Part shown: one piece after another, positions 1-11,078 of the stretch
Layout: each line of letters opens with the position of its first letter
Position numbering within the stretch: the stretch's first letter is position 1
Made by a program: the position numbers and the translations under genes
NCBI GenBank assembly: GCA_009760855.2
Contig: WPIO01000017.1
Span: 3,958,501-4,022,500, forward strand
Direction of reading: 5' to 3'
Length of the DNA: 64,000 bases
Origin: Cristatella mucedo
Taxonomy: Eukaryota > Bryozoa > Phylactolaemata > Cristatellidae
Notes under the pieces: generated by a model
The model's input: the letters and a program-made list of their open reading frames with translations, nothing else
Databases searched by the model: none
What the model was told of the DNA's origin: nothing

Positions 1-31
1 ATTAAGTTCTCTTTAGGCACTATAAAAATGA

Positions 32-75
<44 letters not shown>
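1..75 (+). repeat. LINE/SINE-2 type 3' tail plus (AT)n
   Basis: The window opens inside a repeat tail: 'attaagttctctttaggcac' followed by 'tataaaaatgaattgtat' matches the 3' tail of the SINE-2 family described below (compare 17110-17160). It runs into about 40 bp of AT dinucleotides. The body of the element lies outside the window. Confidence 0.6.
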
Positions 76-77
<2 letters not shown>

Positions 78-224
78 GAGTCGAGCGAAAGTAGTCTGTC
101 GCTGCAACAAATAATCATGATCATCTGTTCAGTGTGGTTGATTGAGATCTGGTGTGCAGTTAAGGATAGCTGAATAGCCTTTTGCTGATTTGGCTGCTTC
201 TGTAAGCTTATGCTTTATTGTAAT

Positions 225-481
225 TCATCACAGAATTTAGTGGGTCCCTGTGGTTCGACGTTTATGTCCTTAGGCGTGCAGACGCTGTGAATACTGCCCC
301 TAACCACGCTTGCATACTGATCATGTGAATGTCACTCCTAATCATGTTATTCTTGTTGTTGATTGAGCATGCTACCGCTAACCATTCAATCGTGTTTCCT
401 TTGCAGCAAATGTAAAGCGCCTAGAAAGAGATTGAGTTCTCTGAGGGCGCTGTATCAAGTGTGCTATCATTATTATTATTA
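225..481 (+). mobile_element. LINE-A (L2-like) 3' UTR and tail fragment
   Basis: This is a 5'-truncated copy holding only the last ~250 bp of LINE-A. It starts near 'tttagtgggtccctgtg', contains the repeated 'gctgccactaaccac'-type block and the terminal hairpin (AGCGCC ... GGCGCT with AGAGA/TCTCT inside), and ends in ATT repeats. The same segment occurs at 24000-24227, 34660-34921 and 63180-63430. No coding capacity. Confidence 0.85.
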
Positions 482-911
482 AAAGCTAAAGTTCGTATTA
501 ATTCATTCTGGATGTCTTTGCTAAGATAATGTACCTACGTTTCTTCGTCAGTAACCCTTCGCAAAGTGTTCCATCATTAAAGGATCAAAGAGGGTCAGAA
601 ACTCAACGAATTTGAGAAAGTTTCCACTCCCAGATACGAAGAGCTTTAAATTTGATCCACGAAATGCTAAATTTTGATTTCAAGGAACTCATACTAATGC
701 AATGCTTCGCTCCAAGACATGTTTCAATATTCCTCTTGTTGCTCAATCTTCCGCTGACTTGTCTCATCAGTTGTCTTGCCCTCTGCTAGCCGCACCTCCA
801 GTTCCCTCCAAGCTTGATAAGTTTCTACGTGCGTTGGACTTTTTTCATGTGAGGAACAGATTACAGACAGATTTTGTACACTATTTACAGCCACCTTCTT
901 GCATAGAAGAG
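482..911. other. Unassigned stretch
   Basis: No gene, RNA or known repeat recognised. The one open frame here (702-929) has no family resemblance. Confidence 0.5.
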
Positions 912-2345
912 ATGCATTTCCGTCTGTAACTGCACAAAGACTGTGCGGGTGCTACGCTGAAGAGTTTATGTAGCAAACTTAAGCGGCTTTCGGTACGCAT
1001 TCGGTAGCCAACGGGCTTCATCTCACGAAACAAAGAGAAAGTGAGCAGCATAGCTGAGTCAGGAAAGCAGTTGAGGTAGTAGGTAACATGGAAGTAGCAG
1101 CTCAGGACGGCTGGAAACGATGTGCCATAGTCGGCAGCAGGAGAGTAGTTGTTGCTGCTGCTTAAGAATCGCGGAAATGTGCAGAGCAAAAGCTTCTGTT
1201 GCCAACGGTCTTTAAGCGGAGGAATGGAACAGCTAATTTATTGCCCATACAGGACCTAAGGCGCGAGGAGGCTGGAACTGGTGCAGCAGTTCAGCTAGGT
1301 ATGGAGGAGCCAAGCCGTGGCGGGCCTCGTGGGTCAGCGTAAGAACTTTTCTCTGTACCCGTTGATCAACCGCAGCCACCCGAGCTCTTTCAGCAAAGGA
1401 GACACATGGTCAAACCTCTGCGATTTGTAAATTAGCCTTGCAGCCATATCCATCGCTAGCTGCAGTGGCCTAGTGGCTTTTTTCGGTAGCCAGCCAAAAA
1501 GGAATGACAATAATCTAGCCGAAATAGAACTATAGAGCTAGTTAGATTTTTTGAAAGCCACCTTGGAAGACAGTTCCTAATCTTAGAGAGGATCTAACGT
1601 GATGGCTGGCTGTGGAAGCAGTCTTCTTAACGAAGCTTTCAAAATTTAGGCAGCTGTCAAAGACGACACCTAAATTTCGAGCACAAAGTGATGGTCGCAC
1701 AACGCCATCAATTATTAGAAGAGCAAAGTCTTCTAGTCCAGCCACAAGCTTGGGGTGTCCTGTGAGTAGCAGTTCCGCTTAATCGTCGTTTAGTTTAAGG
1801 AAATTGGTGACTTCCATGATCGAACGAATGTCTGCAAGGCAAGCACTCAGTTTATTATTCGCGGCAGCAGATTCCGACGGTTTGAATGACAAATACAGCT
1901 GAGTGTCGTCAGCATAAAAGTGATGTCCTATTCCAATGGCCTGAATCACTTTCCCCACTCGTTGAGTATAAATGGAGAACATCAAGGAACCGAGGACGGA
2001 CCCTTGAGGAACTCCACAGGTGACCGGTCTGGTGGAGGAGACCAAACTCCCGTACGACACGGCCGGAACTCGATCGGACAAGTAGGATTTAAACTACGCC
2101 AGAGCCTCGTCTGCCGTCATTCTCAATCATTCAAGTAGGATATCGTGATGAATACTGCCTATGGCAGCCGATAGATGTAGCAGCGCTGGGGCAATGGCAT
2201 TCCCGTCGTCGTAGCTGCATAGGATGTCATTGGTTAAACGGAAGAGAGCAGTTTTAGTGGAGTGCTGCCGCTTGAAACCCGATTGAAATGTTTCTGAGAT
2301 GCTAGCCTTCTTGCCGAATAGCTTACAGCAAAAGCTAAATACCGT
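912..2345 (-). mobile_element. LINE-B (L2-like), 5'-truncated, decayed
   Basis: Read on the minus strand, 2345 to about 1560 gives a broken reverse transcriptase. There is 'HSTKTALFR' near 2270, then the palm block 'GVPQGSVLGS' and the catalytic 'YADDTQLYLSF' near 1890-2000, then 'NFLKLNDD', followed by the 'LGVVFDSCLNF' region. Stops and frameshifts separate the blocks. The 3' end (1200 down to 912) contains 'GAATGCGTACCGAAAGCCGC'-type sequence shared with copies at 3240, 27460, 34110, 47915 and 58484. It is a dead 5'-truncated copy; the RT blocks place it in the L2/CR1 group of non-LTR elements. Confidence 0.85.
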
Positions 2346-2538
2346 GAATCTCTTGACATGAATACTTTAACCACAGGCGGTAATCTCCGCCCCATTTGCA
2401 AGCTTTCTTTTGTAATGGAGCTGAGAGAAGATCTTCTGTCGTGTGAATCTCGTGGACACGTGTTACGGGCATAACGGCTGCCTCCTGCCGTCCCTTCTGC
2501 ACTACAAGTGCAGTAATGCTTCCAATATTATCAGAGGG

Positions 2539-2904
2539 TCATGTGGCAGGGTCACTGTAATCCAACTCCGGCTCAACTGGTTCCAAGACTTGAACTGTAT
2601 TGTCTCGATTATCGCTTACTTCTGTCTGATCTCTGCCTTTACTTGGAAGTGGGACTGTGGCTTCTTCATCTTGTCCGTCCAGACAGCTTTCGACTTCAAT
2701 ATTTTTTGCCTGTGGCAATTCAGTAGATTTAGTCTGGCAATTCAGCAGATGGTTTTTGCTGCTTTGCTGGTATTTTAGGAGAGAGCTCTTTTCCTTTGCT
2801 CGCTCTTTGGCCTTTTCAGCCCTCATTCTCGTACGGTTTTGAGCCCCTGATGGTTTCTTATTATCCATAACTCTGTAAAAAGTAATAGCCTTTATAGTTT
2901 TCAC
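2539..2904 (-). mobile_element. hAT-like (DUF4371/ZMYM-type) transposase N-terminal fragment
   Basis: The minus-strand frame begins with 'MDNKKPSGAQNRTRMRAEKA' (Met at about 2868) and continues 'KEKSSLLKYQQS'. A short basic 'KKPSGAxxRKRR...' head leading to a 'gsLLKfl' motif is typical of the N-terminus of hAT-type transposases and ZMYM1-like proteins. The frame then becomes low-complexity acidic and stops at 2539, with no BED, catalytic or dimerisation region. It abuts LINE-B. I regard it as a truncated transposon fragment; a small host exon derived from one is less likely. Confidence 0.5.
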
Positions 2905-3239
2905 AATAAGAAACTTCCAGACAGAAACGAGAGGCTACTGCTGGTCGTCCAGTCATCAGCTGCAGACCGAGGCTACAAACGGAGTTTCGGTCCGATTACT
3001 TGCAGCACTCCTCACCTCGGCCGGGCCAGCAACGTGATCAAAACCGGCTACCCCGGACGCTACCGCTGCCTGTCCGTTGTGTGCATATATAATCAGACCT
3101 CGCAGAAGCAGAACGAGAGCAGCGGCCAACAGCAGCAGCGAAAGCAAGCGGCAGAGACTCGAGCGGCCCGTACACCGCCACCTCGGGACTGAGAGAGGAA
3201 CCTACTGCGGTACGGTACGCAATCTTCAACAAGAAGCCT
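2905..3239. other. Unassigned, GC-richer stretch
   Basis: No recognised gene or repeat. Its position next to the hAT-like head means part of it could be transposon 5' sequence, but no terminal inverted repeat was seen. Confidence 0.4.
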
Positions 3240-3530
3240 TTGATTACGCAACGACAACTGCTCTTCTACTGCCGACTATGGGCACATCCTTGTCAGCGGT
3301 CCTGAGCTGCTACTTCTATATGCTACTCACTACCTCAACTGCTCTCCTGACTCTGCTATGCTTCCCACTTTCTCTTTGTTGCGTGAGACGAAGTCTGTTG
3401 GCTACCGAATGCGTACGGAAAGCCGCTTAGGCTGTGAGTGCGCTATACAAAACTCTCCTGCGTAACACCCACATGGTCTTTATGACTTTGTGGAGTTACA
3501 GACGGAGATACATTACATTACATATAACTC
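3240..3530 (+). mobile_element. LINE-B 3' end fragment
   Basis: This is a close match to the copies at 47915-48180 and 58484-58920: 'ctcttctactgccgactatg' near the start, 'gaatgcgtacggaaagccgc' in the middle, and the terminal 'ggagttacagacggagatac' followed by ATTAC repeats. Only the 3' end is present. Confidence 0.85.
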
Positions 3531-4180
3531 ACCTTTGAAGCTGGCCTGATAGGCCCCACCACAGGTCATGCCTTTGAGGACCACACCAGCTTGAGGCCTT
3601 TGAATCTATAGGTTTATCTATCTTGTGCCTGCAGTATCAAGAGGCCTCTGATACTTGACTCGCCTTTGAAGCTAGGAGTGAACTCTCTAGCACCAGGATG
3701 GATTCCTCTAGCAACCCTTGGGGATAGGGAACCCCACAGAGGATTCTACCGTTGGTTTTAGCATCCTAGATACACGACTCCAAGGGGCTTTGCAAGACAA
3801 CTGCACATCCATTCAGCCACTCATTGGTTGCTGGGTACCCCATATGAGAGGTTCGAGTACCGTGACAAAATCCAGCCATTGCCGGCTTCAGCTGCCCAGT
3901 GCCCAGCTCCTTCACTGCCTGGTGCAGCCGTTTTCTCCAAAGACCAATATGCTAAAGGAACGAGGTCGTCGACCTGCCCTCAAAACCCCGGGCAACCACC
4001 TCCATACACTGCAAGCAGTTCGCACTGCCACCCCGCCCTAGTGCTCCTGCACTGTGAGCATTCTTCATAGCAGCTTTCTAGGATATTCATCTAATAAGCT
4101 GCCAAAAAGGTTTGATATGGAAAGTGGTTCGGTCTTGGTTATTAACATCCCACAAAAAAGTGGCTATCTTTTAGTTTTGT
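3531..4180. other. Unassigned stretch
   Basis: Overlapping frames run from 3718 to 4070 without resemblance to a known family. The phrase 'ctttgaagct' recurs three times between 3530 and 3670, suggesting an unclassified decayed repeat. Confidence 0.4.
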
Positions 4181-5060
4181 AGTTTTATTCTGGCGCCCCC
4201 CCTCTTAGCCCAGCGCCCTAGGCGATGGCCTAGTTCGCCCAGCGGAAGCAGCACCCCCCCCCCCCGCGCTAATGGCGCGTCGCGTCGCAGCCAGCGGCCA
4301 GCTAAGGACGCGCTGTAGGACCGGCAATCCGGTCAAAGCATCGGGAGACCCACGCCAGCTGCTTTGCTAGAAGCGCTTGAGGAATACCGGCTGCACTCTT
4401 ATTTTAAAGCTGAGTGAGTTCCTCGGAATGTATTCGCCTATAAAAATGCTGCATGCGTATAAATCGACCAGCTTCGTTGCAGCGCCGGCGGCGATGTTTC
4501 CGGGAGACTAAGCGCTTGGACTTCGCTGCGCCGGCTCGGCCGCCGCCGCCGACGGCTCGGTGGCGGTGACTCGGCAACGAATCGCATCGAATCGGCGGCT
4601 TATCGATGTTATCTATCAGCCGCGAGCCGCGAGCCGCGAGTCGGCGTCGCCACGCTCGGTTACTCGTGCGTGTCGAAGCCCTCGCTCGAAGCCGGCGCTT
4701 TCATCTGTCCGGTCCTCTGCCTCGAGCTGACGCCTCTGCCGAGTCGGCCCATATTTGGGTGGCGGTTTAAATTTTTCTCTTGTTATCCGACCGCGCTGCT
4801 GTGATCCGGAAGCTTCTGCTCGAGCTCAGAGCTGCCGGGAAGCGCTGCTCCGGTGGCGTGCCCGCCGCCACAGTCCCTTTGATCGAACGACCGCTACGAT
4901 CCCGAAACGGTCGCCTGCGGCGGTCGCACTCGACTTGCTTGCAGTCGACGTGGCGGAGGAGCGCAGTGGGTCGGAAGGCGACGCAGCTGCTGCCCTGCGC
5001 CTGCGCGTGAGCGCCGCCTCTGCCCTGCCGGCGTTGCAGAGGTTAAAATTACAAACTACG
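4181..5060. promoter_or_regulatory. CpG-rich patch
   Basis: About 880 bp with a strong excess of C, G and CpG relative to its flanks, including CCG/CGG repeats (about 4530-4560) and a tandem 'gccgcgagccgcgagccgcg' at about 4619. No coding exon, start or splice pattern could be tied to it. It may be a promoter-associated island of a gene not recognised here. Confidence 0.3.
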
Positions 5061-7299
5061 CACTTCCTGATTTATTCAGCTCTGTACCGCGGGTTCATTC
5101 GCGAAGCGATCGAGCCTTTCCACCCCACATCCGACGGCGGCGACCTGAACCCATAGCCCAATATGCTTAACGACAGAGGACTTATCGCTGTAGATCGCGT
5201 ACCTGGGTTGCAGGAGAGGGGGCTGAAGACCTCCCTCCTCCTCAGGTGAAAGGGCTGAAGGCGTATGGCTGGGCGTGTACCAGCCACAACTAGAGCCGTT
5301 CAAGCCCCCGTCGCCAAAAAAGACCTCTAAACCACCTCTTAGCTCCCCGTTGTAGGACCGCTAGCCCGCTACGGTGTGATATGGCAGGCCAACTTTTCCA
5401 TTTGGTAGATGCGCTTCTAATATTATATCCCCGCGACTCTAGCTATTGTGTGGGTAGCCGCTCAACATATGCAACGTATAGAGGTCTGACGCTAGCATGA
5501 GGCCAAACGGTGACGACGCAGCGCTCGATATCCTGCAGAAAAATGCGCTACAATAGAAAAAGTGCAAAGAATTGCCTGCATATTACGGCTGTTACGGCAC
5601 GTGACTTACGGCAGACTCATTTACAAACGTAAGCAGCTCACGCTCTGCGTTATGACTCGCCGACCGGGGGACCGTTGCTCCAAGAGGACAACGGTCTGGC
5701 TCACGCCGTTAGACTTAAACTGATCTTCTTGCATACATCTACTCCTACAGCGAGCTAGGTTAGTAAGTTTGTCCGGTAGTAAGTTCTTCGCAGTCACTGA
5801 CGTTGAATTGACTCCTTGGTGTGATTTTGTAGTTGTACTACAACGGTACACTAATGGTGAGGGTAAACAGAGGGAGATAATTTTCTAATTTCCGTATATT
5901 CCCGAACGTGCACTCCCATAGTTAATATTAACTGTAAATTTAACTTCGCACGACTATAAATTCAAAGTGACTTTTAAAGGATAGCCACGGCATTCCACGG
6001 CATTCCATTCTCTCTCTGCAATGCGAAGCCCCCCTCTTGCGGCGGCGGCCGCCGCCAAGTCGCACTGATAATTCGGCCGCCGCGACGACTCGTGCGATCG
6101 GGACAATGGTCTTGGGGCGGCTTAAGGCTCACCCCTCGGTCGTAGTCATTAAGGCTCACCCCTCGGTCGTAGTCATGGCAAAGCAGTAGCCGCCAGATAC
6201 CTTAAGCTCTCTATAGCAGATGCTTCTTCCGGCCCGTTAACTGCTAAGCTCTGTCATCAGTCAGCGCGTCAGCTGATACAATCGACTGTCGACCGCAGTA
6301 CCGCCGCTTCCAGCACAGGCGTTACCAGACGGAACATCCGGTTACTTACCGTCTCGATTTATCATCCCTCGACAGCTCATGTCTGCACCACTGCAAGAAA
6401 ATCATCCCGGCCACAGGCAACCATAAGCCTGTTGAGCATGCTGACAATTGTAACAAGGCCAAAAGTGTAATGGCTATTCATTTGTCGCTACGTCACGAAG
6501 TGTAATGGATAAGAGCTCATTTTCTCTGGTACTTAACTTTGTGCTTTGGTAATAGCATCCAGTAACGGTGTTCCTGTGCATTTGCATTGAGAATTGCTAT
6601 TACAAAAAGTTACAGGTGCCTTTCAGTAGCCTGACAAGCCAGTTGCCATTATGACCAGCACTTCCGTCACTGGCTCGGATGCATAGTACCTCACAAGGAT
6701 GTATATGCAATCCATTCATATGCATTGGATCGCGGAATGGCTGATAGTCATGCGATCGCTGTTTTGTGTGTGCAGGTAGGACAGCCTTGTTGAAACTGAT
6801 CAACTACGAATGGATTCCGTCCAACTTATGGATAACACGTAAATGTTACTTATACTTCTATACAGCGCATAGTGGGAAGGGGCCATGTACAGGACTATGC
6901 CCATACCTGTGAAAAGTCTTTTCACTTGATCGCTTAAGTAGCGATAAGCTTTGAAGCAGAAAAAGGTCTAGCACTAAGGCGAAATCGCGTTAAATGGTTG
7001 CATGCTAAATTAGAAGACCGAAACAAATTAGCAGCTATGTCTGCAAAATACCCTGGCCTATGTGAAGCTACACTAACACGGAAAACGAGTGTAAATGGCA
7101 CGAAGCCGTAGAACTACCTGATCATAGGTCAAGCTTGCATTTGGACTCTTTGAAAATGTAGGTATGTAAGTGTGTCTGTCTGTGACTACTCAAAGCCAAA
7201 ATACGAAATGAGCGAAGATATTTGTAATAGCGAATGCGCACCCAAAGCCCAAGCTGCTTTCGGAGTGCATGCGGTAGCCTACAAACTATATCTCACGAA
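5061..7299. other. Unassigned stretch
   Basis: About 2.2 kb without a recognisable gene or RNA. A second GC-rich patch (about 6025-6100) precedes a 27-bp tandem duplication listed separately. The minus-strand frame at 5621-5851 has no clear relatives. Confidence 0.5.
6122..6175 (+). repeat. 27-bp perfect tandem duplication
   Basis: A 27-bp unit beginning 'ttaaggctcacccctcggtc' occurs twice head to tail (6122-6148 and 6149-6175) with no mismatch. Two copies only, so a recent local duplication. Confidence 0.9.
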
Positions 7300-8125
7300 A
7301 AGCGAAAAGAAAGTGGGCACTTACAGTTGGCACACTACTCTGCAGCCAGGCTTGTCTGTCGTGAGCTTCGCGGTTGCCGCGTCACCCCACTTCTCGTTGA
7401 CCTGCGCTGGCTTCCGATCAAGCAGCGAATCGACTTCAAGATTTTGTCACTCGCTTTTAGGTACCTTCATTCTCGAACTCCAGCCTACCTATCAGAACTA
7501 CCCCTCCACCGATTTAAGTATCGTACCACACACCGTCTGACTCAAATCGTTAAGCTAAATCTCGTATGAACCTCATATCTATTGGGGACTGTGTGTTTAA
7601 TTCGCATGCTCCCAAAACGTGGAACTCACTCCCGACTTACGTCACAGCAACCACCCACTTGACGACATTTAAAAAGCCAACACACACATGCTTATCGCTG
7701 CATTTAGTGGGTTCTTGTGATTCGTCCTCTATGGGGCCGTGATACCCCTGGAGGTAAGGTGCTCTCTCTTCACGATCAAGATCGTGGGTTCGAATCCTGC
7801 TGTGGGCGATCCTTCATTGCCAACTGCAAGCGGCGGTGATAGCCGTTAAGACTAATCTGCCTCTAAAAAAATGAGGCTGCTAAATCAACTAATATATTTA
7901 ATGTGCTTCAACGTGCTGATACTGTGCATGCTACCACTAACCATGTTTTACATGTTGGCGGTGTGCATGTCACCGCTAACCATGTCATGCATGTTGAAAT
8001 TATGACTGCTACCACTAATCATTTGATCATACTTCCTTTACAGCACATATGAAGTGCTTATAAATAGATTACGTTCTCTGAATGTGCTATACACATGTAT
8101 TATTATTATTTCCATTATTATTATT
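7300..8125 (+). mobile_element. LINE-A fragment: RT C-terminus and 3' UTR, split by SINE-1
   Basis: The plus strand encodes the LINE-A C-terminal block: 'AARLVCRE', 'VTPLLVDLRWLPIKQRIDFK', then 'APKTWNSLP'-like sequence near 7610, with frameshifts. The 3' UTR starts near 7695 ('gcatttagtgggttcttgtg'), is interrupted by a SINE-1 at 7733-7892, resumes ('tgcttcaacgtgctgatact') and ends with the terminal hairpin relic and ATT repeats near 8105. It is a dead 5'-truncated copy. Confidence 0.85.
7733..7892 (+). mobile_element. SINE-1 (tRNA-derived) copy inside LINE-A
   Basis: The head 'ggtaaggtgctctctcttca' and Pol III B-box-like 'gtgggttcgaatcctgctgt' are followed by the family body ('gcaagcggcggtgatagccg') and the tail 'atgaggctgctaaatcaact'. 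The same order is seen at 36230, 58522 and, reversed, at 32506, 39114 and 48814. Confidence 0.8.
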
Positions 8126-9680
8126 ATTTAGAACACCAAGATCGCTGCTGAATCAGTATTGCAATTAATATGACCTTGCCGGTAGAACAGCCAGAGTAAG
8201 AACGCTACTTCTGCGATGCCTATGGCTTCTAATAATTTGTTCATTCCGAGTGAACGTGATGGATGGGAAATGTCAAATCTCAGCTAGTAGATTTCCGATG
8301 ACCAGATAACGGATCAAGTGACGCCATATCTAAAAGAATTCCATACTTCTCACAGAATGCTGACGTCTAGCCCTATCCGGAAATAACTATTGCCTACGTG
8401 GCTATAATCGGCAGTCAAAATATCCCAAAAAAGAGACGACCAATCATTACTCAATAGCGAAAACGTCTCTAGTGAAGCTGATCCACCCCTCACCAAGAAA
8501 AAAGATACCTGCAGCCTTCTAGACGCTTCAAAAACTGCATATGTTGCAACGCGGCTGATTTTCCGGATGTTGAAACTTCCGCCGTTGTATTTAGCAGCTC
8601 GGGTGATGAGCTGGGTTCAGAGGCAATCCACAAGCATCAAACAGTCAAACCATGTATTAAATATCGCTTCACTGCAATAACAAAACATACTACCGTTGCT
8701 TATTTTTCTTCGGAGGGAGGATTGTCGGAACGGCAGCAGTCTTTTGGGGGGCAAGACCAGCAGCATTTATATGCCAGAGGGGGGCAAGACCCACAATATC
8801 TTCAAGTAGGCGGGGCCAGACCAACAATTAATGAAAAATTGCAGCGTAAAATTGTTCTTTTTTGAAACGAACTCGGCGGTAGCTCATTGAGTGGAATGAC
8901 AGCATGATTTTTTCGTTGGTGGTGGTAGCAGGCCGTAGGAATAGTGGGTGGCTTAGCTCTCTGCCCCGCTGTAGGTGGGAGAATACCCCTTAACCCCATG
9001 GCTCCGCCATTGAATGTAGTACAGCTGTCGAGCCCTGCTTCGTGCTCTCATTCTGTTTAATACGTTTGCAACCGCCGGCGTAGAGCAGCGGCCTCTCTAG
9101 AATGCAATGCACTTGAGAAAACTCACGATTTACAATGAACCACTGTGCATTTCTTGCAACGAGCAGGAAGTTTGCAAGCTCGAGCTCGTGGCAGAGGCTC
9201 ACACCTAAAATACGCAGGGCTACTACACTAACGAAATGCAATATTCAATGCTATCTCACACCACTTCCAAGATCACAAAAACGAACAACTATAATGTATA
9301 TAGGTATCAACTAAACGACCCCTCTTTCACTAGATGCCCTTCGGGTATGAGGGCTTAGGGCTATGAAACTCGCTCCTCACGGCTCGGCGTCGTCGTGGGT
9401 TCGTGTGGTAGCCGGAAGCTGGATCGCCCTCTCGGCGGTAGTAGGGATGTAGGGTAGTCTGGAAGGGTCGGTCATGTGCATAGCTTTTTGCAGATTCACT
9501 TCATTTCGAAAACATTGCTACGCTCGTATTCATAAGGATTGTGCGCCATAATTTTTATTACTTGCGGGTCTTGCCCCTACATTGGTGCGAGGCCTAGAAA
9601 CCCGGTTATGTGACGTCACAGCTCCTTGAACTTCGTACCGCCCACTAAAATCGACGAATAAATCTTTCCTGAACAATTAT
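8126..9680. other. Unassigned; contains a piece of an unclassified repeat
   Basis: No gene recognised. About 8862-9016 shares several blocks with about 43965-44125 ('cgaactcggcggt', '...gtaggaatag', a closing '...gctctgccactgcatg'-like block), so it is an old, unnamed interspersed repeat. Confidence 0.4.
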
Positions 9681-9890
9681 CGGTATACTTCTCCGACGTA
9701 TATATATGCTTATACGATGGAAACACAGGTATTCATATATACCGTCCGATTGACCGCGGCCTCTTGGCTGTGAGAGCTGCTTAGCAGCTATTGCAGCTGC
9801 CCAGAATAGTCAACTTCCGTTAACGCATTATCTGAGGCTCGTCGGACGCTCGCTTCCTCGTGGTGCGCCTGAGAGCTATTGCTGTGAACA

Positions 9891-11078
9891 ATGCTGCCGG
9901 GTGTGGGAGTTTTTGGGACAGGGTCGCTGGCTCGCCGCATCACCGAAAGCCTGAAATCTCTGGACTTCAACGTCGTCGCCGTATGGGGCAAGACTGTCGC
10001 CAGTGCAAAGGAGTTCGCCGAGGATCTCGGCATCCCGTTCTACACCGTCAAAGTGGACGAAGTGCTGCTGCACAAGGACGTTGGCCTTCTGGCTATCGCC
10101 TGTCCGCCGCACCTACAGTCGCCTATTTCTGTTAAGGCTCTCGGCATCGGCAAGCACGTCATCGCGTCGCCGCCCACCGGACCGAGCCAGTTCGAGGTGC
10201 TGAAGATGGTGCACGCCAGCCGCTACTACCCGACGCTGCTGGCCGTCGTGTGCCACGGCTTCCGGTACTTCGGCGCCTACGTCAAGGCGCGCCAGCTTCT
10301 CACCGACGGGTACATTGGCGAGCCGTACGTGTACGAGGCTCGCGTTCGAAGCGACGCCGGCCATAGGGCCTACGACTGGGAGTGCGACGAGGCGATGGGC
10401 GGCGGCACGCTGAGCACGCAGGGCTGCCACGTGATCGACATACTTGCGTACCTCAGCGGCCGGCGTGCACGTAAGGTGCTCGGATACGCGCGCACGTACG
10501 TTAAGCGGACGGAGTCGATCGGAGGCATCCGAGAGATCACGAGCGACGACTTCTGCGCATTCCAGATGGAGCTGGAGGGCGGCGCCACTGCGTCATGCAC
10601 GCTCAATGGCCTGTGCCAGGGCGAGCCGCCGCTGCACGAGCTTGTCGTGTGCGGTTCGCGCGGCAAGCTGACTGTGCGCGATTCGGACCTGTTCGGCAAA
10701 ACGGCCGACACGAGCGAGGAGGTCGTGCTGCACCACGAGCCGCCTCCGCGCGGCGGCTGGCGGGGCGTTAGCGGTGGTGGCTCGTTGACGCAGGAGCGCC
10801 TCTCGTCGGGTGCTTACGTGCAGGGCCTGCACGTCGGCCTGCAGGCCATCGCAGATGCTTTCGGTGCGGTCGAAGAGCAGCATGGTCTGGCATCCGAGCT
10901 CCTCCGGTCGCCGTCGACGTTCGAGGATGCGCTTTACGTTCAGACGGTCATCGACGCCGTGCGAAAGTCGAGCAAGACGCAGCAGTGGCAAAAGGTGGAC
11001 GTGCTTTCAGAGGAGCCTGACCCAAACCCGCATCTGTCGTCGATCGCGCCCCGGCGAAGCATGCTGGGCATCTACTAA
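9891..11078 (+). CDS. GFOD: GFOD1/2-type Gfo/Idh/MocA family protein, complete, single exon
   Basis: The intact 395-residue frame begins 'MLPGVGVFGTGSLARRI' and matches glucose-fructose oxidoreductase domain-containing proteins 1/2 along its whole length (human forms are about 390 residues). Visible family features: an N-terminal Rossmann turn (about residues 4-12), 'IPFYTVKVDEVLLHKDV' (about 47-63), 'GYIGEPYVYEA' (about 141), 'MGGGTLSTQGCHVIDILAYL', 'GIREITSDDFCAFQMELEGG' (about 213-232) and a C-terminal 'SSKTQQWQKV...EEP'. The family's usual Glu-Lys-Pro catalytic motif is absent ('HVIASPPTGPS' is there instead), as I recall is also the case in animal GFODs, so catalysis is doubtful. The ATG at 9891 is in good context (A at -3). 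AT-rich 'gtatatatatgcttat' lies about 190 bp upstream. No introns; codons strongly GC-ending. I cannot tell GFOD1 from GFOD2. Confidence 0.93.
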   Translation: MLPGVGVFGTGSLARRITESLKSLDFNVVAVWGKTVASAKEFAEDLGIPFYTVKVDEVLLHKDVGLLAIACPPHLQSPISVKALGIGKHVIASPPTGPSQFEVLKMVHASRYYPTLLAVVCHGFRYFGAYVKARQLLTDGYIGEPYVYEARVRSDAGHRAYDWECDEAMGGGTLSTQGCHVIDILAYLSGRRARKVLGYARTYVKRTESIGGIREITSDDFCAFQMELEGGATASCTLNGLCQGEPPLHELVVCGSRGKLTVRDSDLFGKTADTSEEVVLHHEPPPRGGWRGVSGGGSLTQERLSSGAYVQGLHVGLQAIADAFGAVEEQHGLASELLRSPSTFEDALYVQTVIDAVRKSSKTQQWQKVDVLSEEPDPNPHLSSIAPRRSMLGIY

